Positions 8,839 through 17,459 of a DNA stretch of 64,000 nt are shown piece after piece. Where the stretch lies: positions 1,904,001-1,968,000 of the forward strand of contig CP030887.1 of the NCBI GenBank assembly GCA_006969905.1, read 5' to 3'. The notes below the pieces were generated by a model. The model made no database searches. It was not told where the DNA came from and saw nothing but the letters and a program-made list of their open reading frames with translations. Each line of letters opens with the position of its first letter. Within the stretch, counting starts at the first letter, position 1. The position numbers were made by a program, and so were the translations under genes. This DNA comes from Balneolaceae bacterium. GTDB lineage: Bacteria; Bacteroidota; Rhodothermia; Balneolales; Balneolaceae.

Positions 8839-8840
8839 AA

Positions 8841-9257
8841 ATGCCACTAATTCACGAAAACACGAAAAAGTATGACGAGCTACCTGATCGGTTGAATAAA
8901 ATCGGGAAGGAAATTGTTGACTCTGCTTTTAATGTGCATAAAGAGTTAGGGGCAGGATTATTGGAAAGGGTATACGAAGTTTGTTTAGCGCATGAGTTTA
9001 AAAACAGGGGGCTAAAGGTATTAAGACAGGTTCCTATTCCTATAAAATATGCAGGTCTGGAATTTGAAGAAGGATTTAGAATAGATCTGCTTGTAGAAGA
9101 CGAAGTCATTTGTGAGTTGAAGGCAGTAGACCAAATGAATCCTGTTTGGAAGGCGCAACTCCTTAGTCATTTAAAATTGACTGATAAAAGACTAGGTTAC
9201 TTGATAAATTTTAACGTAATAAACATTGGAAGGGGTATAAAACGAGTCATAAACTGA
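8841..9257 (+). CDS. GxxExxY protein (PDDEXK_3 fold)
   Basis: A 138-residue protein with the name-giving motif GLLERVY (residues 39-45) and a PD-(D/E)xK-like core: D82 in RIDLLVED and E92-x-K94 in CELKAV, ending INFNV...GIKRVIN. Members of PF13366 are predicted nucleases of unknown function. The ATG at 8841 forms the first bases of the left repeat arm, so the first ten residues are encoded by the repeat; the stop is directly followed by the right arm at 9258. It sits between sdhC and sdhA and has no obvious role in respiration. Longer upstream extension would overlap sdhC and is unlikely. Confidence 0.9.
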   Translation: MPLIHENTKKYDELPDRLNKIGKEIVDSAFNVHKELGAGLLERVYEVCLAHEFKNRGLKVLRQVPIPIKYAGLEFEEGFRIDLLVEDEVICELKAVDQMNPVWKAQLLSHLKLTDKRLGYLINFNVINIGRGIKRVIN

Positions 9258-9283
9258 TTTGTGTTTTAGTGCTTCCGTGGCAA
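8841..9283 (+). mobile_element. GxxExxY gene framed by CAC-rich inverted arms
   Basis: The left arm starts GCCACTAATTCACGAAAAC at 8843 and the right arm ends GTGCTTCCGTGGC at 9281. Reverse-complemented, the arms match at about 18 of 24 positions. Each arm is built of CAC units spaced about 8 bases apart. The gene fills the interior exactly. A gene-less relative of the element lies at 11221-11286 in the same operon. Mobility is inferred from the paired full and empty forms; no transposase is present. Confidence 0.6.
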
Positions 9284-9293
9284 ATATATTCTC

Positions 9294-11216
9294 ATGAAAT
9301 TAGATGCAAAAATACCTGATGGCCCATTAGAGCAGAAGTGGAGCCGTCATAAAAAAGAAATGAAACTGGTAGCACCCAACAACAAGCGTAAGTACGAAGT
9401 TATTGTTGTGGGAACCGGGTTAGCAGGTGGGGCAGCAGCAGCCTCTATGGCTGAGTTAGGTTATAAAGTAAAGAGTTTCTGTATACAGGATTCGGCTCGC
9501 AGGGCACACAGTATTGCTGCACAGGGCGGTATTAATGCTGCAAAAAACTATCCAAATGATGGGGACAGCATCTGGAGGTTATTTTATGATACCATTAAAG
9601 GTGGTGATTATCGTTCCAGGGAAGCAAATGTCTATCGCTTAGCTGAAGTAGCAAACGAGATTATTGACCAGGCAGTGGCCCAGGGTGTTCCTTTTGCACG
9701 TGAGTATTCCGGGCTGCTGGACAATCGCTCTTTTGGTGGAGCGCAGGTATCGCGAACTTTTTATGCCCGTGGCCAAACCGGTCAGCAACTACTGCTTGGT
9801 GCCTACCAGGCAATGATGCGCCAGGTTTATGAAGGGAATGTTGAGTATTTCCCTCGCCATGAAATGCTGGATGTGGTAGTCATTGATGGTAAAGCACGAG
9901 GTATTATCAGTCGTGACCTTGTTACCGGTGAATTGATGCGCTTTGAAGCTGATGCGGTTGTATTGGCAACCGGTGGTTATGGAAACGTATTCTATCTCTC
10001 TACCAATGCGAAAAATTCAAATGTAACAGCAGCATGGAGAGCCTATAAGCGAGGTGCTTTGTTTGCCAATCCATGTTTCGTACAGGTCCATCCGACTTGT
10101 ATCCCGGTATCGGGAGATTACCAGTCTAAGCTGACACTAATGAGTGAGAGTTTACGGAATGACGGACGCGTTTGGGTTCCCCGAGAAAAAGGTGACAAGC
10201 GTCATCCGAATGATATCCCGGAAGAAGAACGCTATTACTACCTCGAAGAACGCTATCCAAGTTTTGGAAACCTGGTTCCGCGTGATGTGGCTTCCCGGAA
10301 TGCAAAAATGGTTTGTGATGAAGGACTGGGTGTGGGAGAAACAGGATTGGCGGTTTACCTCGATTTCAGAGATGCTATTAAGCGGGATGGATTGGAATCT
10401 ATCAAAGCTCGTTATGGTAACCTCTTTGATATGTACGAAAATATTGCCGGGGAAAATCCTTATAAGCAGCCAATGCGCATCTTCCCTGCTGTTCACTACA
10501 CGATGGGTGGGCTTTGGGTAGATTACAACCTGATGACTAATATTCCCGGCTTATTTGCCACCGGAGAGGCTAATTTCTCTGATCACGGGGCCAACCGGCT
10601 TGGAGCAAGTGCTTTAATGCAGGGTCTGTCTGATGGTTATTTCGTGCTTCCGGCAACGATTGGTAACTATCTTGCTGATGAGAAGCCCGGCACACGATAT
10701 GGAACTGACCATGAAGCTTTTGTTCAGGTTGAGAAAGAAGCCCAGGAACAAATTGATAGACTTCTGAACGTAAATGGTAAACGAACCATCATCGATTTCC
10801 ACCGGACTCTCGGTAAAATTGTATGGGATAAGATTGGTATTTCCCGCAATAAGGAAGATCTCGAATCTGCCATTAAAGAAATCCAGGAACTTCGTGAAGA
10901 GTTCTGGAAAGATGTATATGTACCGGGCGAAAAGAATAACTACAACAAGTACCTGGAATTTGCAGGGCGTGTTGCCGATTTCTTTGAGCTGGCCGAGTTG
11001 ATGGCAAAAGATGCCTTGGATCGTGAAGAATCCTGCGGCTGTCATTTACGGGATGAATACCAGACAGAAGAAGGAGAAGCTCTCCGTAATGACAAGGATT
11101 TCGCATACGTCTCAGCCTGGGAGTTTAAAGGACTGAACGGGAAACTGGAAACAGAACTCCACAAAGAAAATCTTGAATTTGAATTCGTCGAACTAAAACA
11201 AAGATCTTATAAATAA
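9294..11216 (+). CDS. sdhA: Succinate dehydrogenase flavoprotein subunit
   Basis: A 640-residue catalytic subunit of complex II, oxidising succinate to fumarate. The FAD dinucleotide-binding GTGLAGG is at 40-46 and the flavin-linking His72 lies in [11 protein letters not shown]. Active-site HPT is in QVHPTCIPV, and the late FAD segment is [19 protein letters not shown]. Length suits the Bacteroidota/epsilonproteobacterial type. The start is 12 bases after the end of the GxxExxY element, so the inserted element now supplies the sequence directly upstream of its ribosome-binding region. Confidence 0.97.
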   Translation: MKLDAKIPDGPLEQKWSRHKKEMKLVAPNNKRKYEVIVVGTGLAGGAAAASMAELGYKVKSFCIQDSARRAHSIAAQGGINAAKNYPNDGDSIWRLFYDTIKGGDYRSREANVYRLAEVANEIIDQAVAQGVPFAREYSGLLDNRSFGGAQVSRTFYARGQTGQQLLLGAYQAMMRQVYEGNVEYFPRHEMLDVVVIDGKARGIISRDLVTGELMRFEADAVVLATGGYGNVFYLSTNAKNSNVTAAWRAYKRGALFANPCFVQVHPTCIPVSGDYQSKLTLMSESLRNDGRVWVPREKGDKRHPNDIPEEERYYYLEERYPSFGNLVPRDVASRNAKMVCDEGLGVGETGLAVYLDFRDAIKRDGLESIKARYGNLFDMYENIAGENPYKQPMRIFPAVHYTMGGLWVDYNLMTNIPGLFATGEANFSDHGANRLGASALMQGLSDGYFVLPATIGNYLADEKPGTRYGTDHEAFVQVEKEAQEQIDRLLNVNGKRTIIDFHRTLGKIVWDKIGISRNKEDLESAIKEIQELREEFWKDVYVPGEKNNYNKYLEFAGRVADFFELAELMAKDALDREESCGCHLRDEYQTEEGEALRNDKDFAYVSAWEFKGLNGKLETELHKENLEFEFVELKQRSYK

Positions 11217-11220
11217 TTTA

Positions 11221-11286
11221 TGCCACGAAATCACAAAAGCACTGATTAATAAACTTAACTTTTGTGTTTCCGTGTTTTAGTGGCGA
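11221..11286. repeat. Empty (gene-less) copy of the CAC-rich inverted repeat
   Basis: Left arm GCCACGAAATCACAAAAGCAC (11222-11242, listed to 20 bases in comparisons) and right arm ending TTTTAGTGGC (to 11284) are imperfect inverted repeats with about 16 of 21 matches. The left arm of the GxxExxY element and the reverse complement of this right arm agree at about 20 of 24 bases. The unit occupies most of the 89-bp sdhA-sdhB spacer and can fold into a hairpin between the two coding regions. Confidence 0.65.
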
Positions 11287-11305
11287 ATAAAAAAAGAGCC
11301 AAATT

Positions 11306-12058
11306 ATGAGCAAAGAAATGACTATCCATTTAAAGTACTGGAAGCAGAACGGACCTTCTGATCCCGGGCACTTTGAAGAGCGTACATTGGATACGGTGAA
11401 TGAGCACATGTCCTTCCTGGAAATGCTGGATGTACTCAACGAAGAATTACAACTTGATGGTATAGACCCATTAGAGTTTGATTACGATTGCCGCGAAGGT
11501 ATTTGCGGTTCCTGTAACCTGGTGATAAACGGACAGGCGCACGGCCCCAAAGACAAGACTGCCTGTTGCCAATTACACATGCGTAATTATAAAGATGGCG
11601 ATAAAATTACCATCGAGCCGCCTCGTGCAGCAGCTTTCCCGGTTATTAAAGACCTGGTAGTTGACCGAAGTGCTTTCGACCGGATTATTGAAGCAGGAGG
11701 ATATATCTCCGTTAAAACGGGATCGGCCCAGGAAGCCAATGCAACCCCTATCGAGAAAGAAGCCTCGGATGCTTCCTTTGATTACGCTACCTGTATTGGT
11801 TGCGGTGCATGTGTAGCAGCTTGCCCGAATGCTTCAGCATCCTTGTTTACCGGTGCTAAAATTGCCCACTTAAACCATGTGCCCCAGGGCGAATTGGAAC
11901 GCACTAAGCGGGTGGTAGCTATGGTAGACCAGATGAAAGAAGAAGGTTTTGGCGATTGCTCCAATTTTGCAGAATGCGAGGCAGTTTGCCCGGTGGGTAT
12001 TTCCATCTCTGCCATTGCTGAAATGCGCCGTGATTATGTGAAAGCTGTAATCAGCTGA
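11306..12058 (+). CDS. sdhB: Succinate dehydrogenase iron-sulfur subunit
   Basis: A 250-residue electron-transfer subunit. The N-terminal ferredoxin domain has [2Fe-2S] cysteines in DCREGICGSC (Cys62, 67 and 70) and a fourth in TACCQLHM. The C-terminal domain has CIGCGACVAACP and CEAVCPVGI for the [4Fe-4S] and [3Fe-4S] clusters. It completes the order sdhC-sdhA-sdhB and is followed by a strong terminator. It is separated from sdhA by the gene-less repeat. Confidence 0.97.
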   Translation: MSKEMTIHLKYWKQNGPSDPGHFEERTLDTVNEHMSFLEMLDVLNEELQLDGIDPLEFDYDCREGICGSCNLVINGQAHGPKDKTACCQLHMRNYKDGDKITIEPPRAAAFPVIKDLVVDRSAFDRIIEAGGYISVKTGSAQEANATPIEKEASDASFDYATCIGCGACVAACPNASASLFTGAKIAHLNHVPQGELERTKRVVAMVDQMKEEGFGDCSNFAECEAVCPVGISISAIAEMRRDYVKAVIS

Positions 12059-12110
12059 TCACCGGATAGAGTTTAACTAACTACAGAATCCCGGTTCATC
12101 GGGAAGGTAG

Positions 12111-12143
12111 AAAGCCACCTTGGGCAACCGGGTGGCTTTTTTT
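12111..12143. terminator. Bidirectional Rho-independent terminator after sdhB
   Basis: Arms AAAGCCACC (12111-12119) and GGTGGCTTT (12131-12139) pair perfectly and are followed by a T-run to 12143. On the other strand, the end of purU overlaps the A-rich side, so the hairpin can serve both convergent genes. Confidence 0.85.
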
Positions 12144-12984
12144 AATCCAGTATCACTGTTTTATTTCCGTGAATAAACACCTTGTCTTCCAGAACCAGCT
12201 GTAAGGCTTCGGCTAGCACCCGGCTTTCAATTTCTTTACCGGTACGAGCCATTTTTTCAGCGCTATAGGTATGATTAACGCTCCCGGTAGATTGGGTAAT
12301 AATCGGGCCTTCATCTAAATCATTATTTACAAAGTGAGCGGTAGCCCCGATAATTTTTACCCCTCGTTCATAAGCCTGTTGGTAAGGATTGGCTCCAACA
12401 AAAGCCGGAAGAAATGAATGATGGATATTCACAACCCGATTAGGATAGTGTTCCACAAAAGAAGGGTTTAGTATTCGCATGTACTTTGCCAATACCAAGT
12501 AATCCGGATTGTATTGAGCCAAAAGCTTTAAAATATTTTCTTCATGTTCCTCTCGTTCTACCCCCAGGTGAGATACGAAATGAAAGGGCAGTTCAAACTT
12601 CTGAACCAGGGGTTCGAGGGTTTCATGGTTACTTATCACGGCCTGTATTTCGGCATTTATTTCATCAAACTCGTGCCGTATCAGTAAATCCCCCAAAACA
12701 TGATGCTCTTTAGTAGCTAATACTACAATCTTCTTTTTTTGATCTGAAGACAACCGGATATTCGCATTTTCGGGCAGCTGAGTTTTAAGATCCTGCAGAA
12801 ATTTTTGATGATCGAAATCTCCTTCTAAAACGGTACGCATAAAAAAGTAAGCTGTCTCATGATCTACAAACTCGCGATTTAACACAATGTTTAACCCGTA
12901 CCGGTAGGCTGTATCAGTAATTTTATAGATCAGTCCTTTAGCGTCATTACAATCAATGAGCAGGGTATGAATATTTCTTGTCAT
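12142..12984 (-). CDS. purU: Formyltetrahydrofolate deformylase
   Basis: A 280-residue enzyme that hydrolyses 10-formyl-THF to THF and formate. An N-terminal ACT domain spans about 1-85. The formyltransferase-like catalytic domain follows, with NIHHSFLPAFVG and LDEGPII carrying the catalytic Asn/His and Asp. The start codon overlaps the stop of the upstream aminotransferase-fold gene (ATGA at 12984), indicating coupled translation. Pairing with an exported PLP enzyme is unexpected; a one-carbon or glycine-related link is only a guess. Confidence 0.95.
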   Translation of the reverse strand: MTRNIHTLLIDCNDAKGLIYKITDTAYRYGLNIVLNREFVDHETAYFFMRTVLEGDFDHQKFLQDLKTQLPENANIRLSSDQKKKIVVLATKEHHVLGDLLIRHEFDEINAEIQAVISNHETLEPLVQKFELPFHFVSHLGVEREEHEENILKLLAQYNPDYLVLAKYMRILNPSFVEHYPNRVVNIHHSFLPAFVGANPYQQAYERGVKIIGATAHFVNNDLDEGPIITQSTGSVNHTYSAEKMARTGKEIESRVLAEALQLVLEDKVFIHGNKTVILD

Positions 12985-14237
12985 CAGATTAGCTCAAACA
13001 ATTCGTCTAGTTCTTCATGTGTATTAAGCACATTTGGGGATATCCGGATGGTTGAATAATTGTCAAATGGACGGAATACAAATCCATGATCTGCAAATGC
13101 TTTTTTTGCAAACTCAGAAGGCGTATGATTTTTTAACTCGATCACAAATAAGGAACCCGAAAGCTCCCAATCAATTGGAGAGCGCCAAACAGTATTGGGG
13201 TTTTCATGGGTAAGTTTTATAGCATGTGTTCTGAGTGATTTAAGTTTTTCAATTCTGGTGGGCTCATCAATACGGTTTTGGAATTCCAGCGCTTTTCCCA
13301 AAGTAAGCACTTCAGGTAGGTTTCTGGTACCATAGTCCTCAAATTTTCTTGCTGAATCCTTCCACTGTTCCTGTCCCCAGGTTACCCACATGGGATCAAT
13401 TTGATCCTGTACCCTTTTACTGAAATAGGCTACACTGATTCCTTTGGGTGCCTGTATCCATTTATGGGCACTGGTACCAATCACATCTATATCCAGGTTC
13501 TTTACATCAATGGGTATCATACCCATAGTTTGTGCCGTATCAATAGAAATGAACTCAACACCTCTGCTGCGAGCAAGAGCGGTTATTTCTTTTACAGGAT
13601 GCTGTAGGCCAAATGTGTTGTCAATATGGGGCATAACAATAAGTTTGGTTCGCTCATTTATATGCTCATCATAAAGGGTAAGAATATCTTCTTTGGTAGC
13701 AGATGAAAGATCATCGGTAGGGATATTAAATACTTTTACGGAATATGCTCTTTTCTTTGAGTGGATATGAAAGGGGATACTCGCACCCGCATGATTCAGG
13801 TTGCAGAACAAAACCTGATCGCCTTTTTGAAGGGGTAGGCCTAATGCAAGAAGGTTATAAATTTCGGTAGTGTTATGAGGAAAACTGACTTCGGCAGCTT
13901 CGGCATTTAAATAATCAGCTGTTTTCTTCCTTATTTTAGCAACAGGTTCATTCCATTCTCCGCTCCACATATAAAACCAGGGATTGGTTTCGCACAATGC
14001 CAGGTAATCATGATGAGTCTGCTGCACCATTTTCGGGATAGTGCCAATAGACCCGTGATTTAGGTACTTCACATTCTTATTCAGTGAGTAATCTTTTCGT
14101 GAGGGTAAGCCTTTGTCAGCAAACTTCTCTTTCAGTTTTTCCCGGAAGAATGCATCTATCGGAGCCAGTGCAGAAAGAGCTGAAATGGAAGTCCCTGCAG
14201 CAAGAGTTTTCAAAAAATCACGGCGTGAAGTACTCAT
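12984..14237 (-). CDS. Tat-exported class V aminotransferase-fold PLP enzyme
   Basis: A 417-residue protein. The N-terminus STSRRDFLKTLAAG is a twin-arginine signal, so it is predicted to be folded with cofactor and exported. The fold-type I PLP domain includes LNHGSIGTIP near the start, a cofactor Asp/Gln in SIDTAQTMG, and Schiff-base Lys in TSAHKWIQAPKG. The C-terminus has IRISPNVLN. Its closest families are isopenicillin-N-epimerase-like and cysteine-desulfurase-like proteins; the substrate is unknown. It overlaps purU by one base. A cytoplasmic paralogue lies at 16299-17453. Confidence 0.88.
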   Translation of the reverse strand: MSTSRRDFLKTLAAGTSISALSALAPIDAFFREKLKEKFADKGLPSRKDYSLNKNVKYLNHGSIGTIPKMVQQTHHDYLALCETNPWFYMWSGEWNEPVAKIRKKTADYLNAEAAEVSFPHNTTEIYNLLALGLPLQKGDQVLFCNLNHAGASIPFHIHSKKRAYSVKVFNIPTDDLSSATKEDILTLYDEHINERTKLIVMPHIDNTFGLQHPVKEITALARSRGVEFISIDTAQTMGMIPIDVKNLDIDVIGTSAHKWIQAPKGISVAYFSKRVQDQIDPMWVTWGQEQWKDSARKFEDYGTRNLPEVLTLGKALEFQNRIDEPTRIEKLKSLRTHAIKLTHENPNTVWRSPIDWELSGSLFVIELKNHTPSEFAKKAFADHGFVFRPFDNYSTIRISPNVLNTHEELDELFELI

Positions 14238-14376
14238 AAGTATATATCAGGTGGTTAAGGTGGAATAAGAGCAATGTTAAGTTTTAAGACAATATTCCAA
14301 ATACACCAGAGAAACTTAATTAAAAAAAAAGCTTCTCTTCAACCAAAAAATAAATACTGGGTGCTAGACTCAAGTG

Positions 14377-16194
14377 CTAGAAGTTAACTTCGGCACTAAT
14401 GCTAAAGTTAAAACTCCCCAAAAGGCCATTCCCGTAATTAAAGTCATCTCCTCGAAACGTATCTGAGGAAACACCTCGAAGTAGAAAACTCATTCGCTCA
14501 TTTGGGCTGAAAGTTATTGATCCAAAAGAATTCCAGTTACTAAATTTGTTTTCTACTGAATTAGAAGATTCAAAATCTTCATTACTTTCTATACTTGTAG
14601 TAACTCCATTTACAGTATTTACATCTTCTTGATATATGCGATATACTTGTTCATTTCCAGCCTTTAAATCCGCTTTGGAATGTATAAACCCTACTTGTAT
14701 AGAAAGGGTTTTAAGCAATTTTGTACTTAAAATAATTGGGATATAAGTATTAAGGCTTCTACTATAGTAATCGTTTAGAATTTTATTTGAAGTTAAACCT
14801 GAGTTTGCTTCACCCAATATTAAAATTCCATTTTCTTCATTAGAAGTTATTTCCTTACTGTTAAAAACTCTCTGGTAAATTCTTGTCGAATTCTCATTCT
14901 CTTTTTTTAAGCTGAGTTGTATTCCGGTTACTAAATTAACTCTTTTAGAAATATCGTAATCATATTTTAGTGAAACAGCATGGTTCCAAATAATGTTATT
15001 ACCTATACCCGTAGCTTGCCTTTTTGAATCATAATCAGAATCAACATTTACATATCCGTTAATGGATTCATCAAAATAAAGAGCATTATTGTATCCGCTG
15101 GACTCCAGACGCTGATTTCCATAATTGATATCCTGAGCAGTCCGGGCTGTTCTATAAGCGAATTCAACTCTACTGACACTTGTAGCTTCCAACAAATAAT
15201 CAAGGTTGGTATACAAGGTGCTACCTGTTCTTTCAAAAATATCCCTAAACTCACTATTGCTATGTCCCAGGCTAGATTGGTCATTTTCAAGAAAAGTTTG
15301 GTTTCTAGAAAAGACATTTTGGCTTTCATCATTGTTGAAGTTTCCATTTAAAAAACCAATGCTTATACCAGCAATACTATTTTCAGAGTTTTTAATTGTT
15401 ATACCTGTTGAAATATCCCAATCTTTATACTCCAACTTCTTAGAGGCTACTCTATTGCTAAAAAACTCAGAAAAAGGATCAAAACTGACATAACCAGCAT
15501 TTGCAGGCATATTGTTTCCCAGATTGATAAATGAGGTAACTCCTACTTTAATTCCAAGGTTAATACTCTTACTAAGTTCATAACTGTTGAAAAAGGATAT
15601 GAAATGCCCTCTGTATTTCGAAAAATCTATATCGTTCAAGAGATCATTTCTCCACCAATCCAAATCAAACCGTCCCGACTCTGCAAGAACCTGGTAAATA
15701 CTGTAAGACGAAAAATTTTTCGAATCGTATCGATCATCTACCTGTAAATACTGATAAGTTATTCCGCTTTTAAATCGAGGATTCCTTTTTAACGGGTTGA
15801 TGAAAAATGCTATTGAGAAAAGTGGCTCTTTTTCAGAAAACCGAACTACAGGGTCAAAATAGCTGCTGTTGAGTGAGGTACTGTAATCAATGAAGCGGGA
15901 TTGAGGTAAAGCCTTTTTTTGGGATGTTCTCACATCCATGTAGAAGTAATTCTTTCCACTCAATCGATTTAGGTTTGCAGGGTTTACATTTAGCCTGGAA
16001 AGAAAATGTGAAGAAAAAGAGTTTTGTATATCTTTTTGCACATCAAGCTGAGAAAGAAAAAATTTAGACGGAGAAAAGAAAAAGGACTGCTGATCATAGT
16101 ATTCAATATAACCACGTAGATGGTAGCTGGATTGAGAAACAATTGAAGATTGGCATACAATCAGAAATGAAATGATTAAGATGAGCTTTTTCAT
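14377..16194 (-). CDS. Predicted outer-membrane beta-barrel protein, unknown
   Basis: A 605-residue protein with a signal peptide (MKKLILIISFLIVCQSS, cleavage near residue 20). The rest consists of alternating polar/aromatic beta strands with many Asn and Ser, ending in SAEVNF; a terminal phenylalanine after a beta strand is the usual outer-membrane insertion signal. No family recognised. It is visibly more AT-rich than the genes beside it, which may indicate weak constraint or transfer. It stands alone between spacers of about 140 and 105 bases, each without other features. Confidence 0.7.
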   Translation of the reverse strand: MKKLILIISFLIVCQSSIVSQSSYHLRGYIEYYDQQSFFFSPSKFFLSQLDVQKDIQNSFSSHFLSRLNVNPANLNRLSGKNYFYMDVRTSQKKALPQSRFIDYSTSLNSSYFDPVVRFSEKEPLFSIAFFINPLKRNPRFKSGITYQYLQVDDRYDSKNFSSYSIYQVLAESGRFDLDWWRNDLLNDIDFSKYRGHFISFFNSYELSKSINLGIKVGVTSFINLGNNMPANAGYVSFDPFSEFFSNRVASKKLEYKDWDISTGITIKNSENSIAGISIGFLNGNFNNDESQNVFSRNQTFLENDQSSLGHSNSEFRDIFERTGSTLYTNLDYLLEATSVSRVEFAYRTARTAQDINYGNQRLESSGYNNALYFDESINGYVNVDSDYDSKRQATGIGNNIIWNHAVSLKYDYDISKRVNLVTGIQLSLKKENENSTRIYQRVFNSKEITSNEENGILILGEANSGLTSNKILNDYYSRSLNTYIPIILSTKLLKTLSIQVGFIHSKADLKAGNEQVYRIYQEDVNTVNGVTTSIESNEDFESSNSVENKFSNWNSFGSITFSPNERMSFLLRGVSSDTFRGDDFNYGNGLLGSFNFSISAEVNF

Positions 16195-16298
16195 AAGACT
16201 TGAACCTCTTATTACTTATTACATACCATTAACATTCTAAGGAACTGAAATTAAGACTAAGAATCAATAAAGTTGGCAGGATGAAAGTGAAATTCATT

Positions 16299-17453
16299 TC
16301 ACGCTTTGCGGCTGTTTAAGGCACCCACTAATCTTTCTAAATCTTTCGCATCATTATACACATTCGGGGAAACACGAATAGCATCTCCACGATAGGATAC
16401 AAATACCTTAGCTTCTTGTAGATTCTTTTTGGCCCTATCCATATTGTGATGATCCCCTAATCGTATACCAAACAAATTAGATGCACGGTATTTTTCATTC
16501 TCAATGATAAACCCAGAATTCCGAAGTCGCTCCAAGGGTTCTCTGACCAGGTCACGACAATATTGTTGTACATTTTCAGGGGCCCATTCATTAAGTTTTT
16601 GGAGCGCTTTCAGCATCATGGGGATCAAAATAAAATTACTGCGCTCGCCTACTTCATAGCGTAATGCACCAGGTTGATATTCCTCACTGTAATTAACCAG
16701 GCTTGCAAAATCTTCACTTTTATAGCGGTTGATCCAGTTTTGTTCAATGGGGGTTCCTTCATCCAAAGCTTCTCCGTAATAAGCAATGCCGATACTATAG
16801 GGCCCCATCATAGATTTATATCCTGCCGCAATCAGTGCATCGGGTTGCAGTTCTTCAACATCGAAAGGTAGAGCGCCTATGGATTGAGTTCCGTCAATAA
16901 CAAGCCAGGCTCCGACTTCAAGGGTTCTTTTGCGGATAGCTTTCAAGTCAAAGAGAGTACCATCGGCCCAATGGATGTGCCCCATAGCTACCAGCCGGGT
17001 TTTTGAGTCGATAGCTTCCAGCAAACGAATATTCCATAACCTGCCACGGTCTGCTATTTCATCCGGTGGTGAAATGGTTTTTATATGAGTATCATTTTGT
17101 GAAGCAATCTCCATCCAGGGATATACATTACTGGGAAATTGTTCGCCAACAAGTATGATATTATCCCCTTTTTGCAGGGGAATATTTTTAGCCACGTTCG
17201 CCATTCCATAAGAAACAGAAGGGATTACAACGAGACGATTGATTTGTTTTACATTGATCAGCTTGCCGAATTCAGCTCTTAGTAGCTCATTATTCGCAAA
17301 AAAATCATCGCCAGTAACTTTATCAGGTTGTCGTTTTTGCAAAAGGCCTTCTATACCTGCCTGTTCTACTTCTTTCATCAATGGCGACATATAGGCACAA
17401 TTGAGATAGGTTATTTCAGGGTCGAGGTTAAAAAGATGTTTTTGGCAATTCAT
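16299..17453 (-). CDS. Class V aminotransferase-fold PLP enzyme (cytoplasmic)
   Basis: A 384-residue protein without a signal peptide. It has LNCAYMSPL at the N-terminus, the PLP Asp in VIDGTQSIGALP, Schiff-base Lys in AAGYKSMMGPYS, and C-terminal IRVSPNVYN. It is related to, but diverged from, the Tat-exported enzyme at 12984-14237. It lies 6 bases downstream of ilvA and is probably co-transcribed with it. Class V enzymes include aminotransferases, kynureninase and desulfurases; the substrate here is unknown. Confidence 0.88.
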   Translation of the reverse strand: MNCQKHLFNLDPEITYLNCAYMSPLMKEVEQAGIEGLLQKRQPDKVTGDDFFANNELLRAEFGKLINVKQINRLVVIPSVSYGMANVAKNIPLQKGDNIILVGEQFPSNVYPWMEIASQNDTHIKTISPPDEIADRGRLWNIRLLEAIDSKTRLVAMGHIHWADGTLFDLKAIRKRTLEVGAWLVIDGTQSIGALPFDVEELQPDALIAAGYKSMMGPYSIGIAYYGEALDEGTPIEQNWINRYKSEDFASLVNYSEEYQPGALRYEVGERSNFILIPMMLKALQKLNEWAPENVQQYCRDLVREPLERLRNSGFIIENEKYRASNLFGIRLGDHHNMDRAKKNLQEAKVFVSYRGDAIRVSPNVYNDAKDLERLVGALNSRKA

Positions 17454-17459
17454 TTCTGA

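Noticed and set aside
8679-8840. Open frame overlapping the end of sdhC as an N-terminal extension of the GxxExxY protein
   Set aside because: The extension is an out-of-frame shadow of the sdhC membrane helices and resembles no GxxExxY N-terminus. The ATG at 8841 directly after sdhC fits better.
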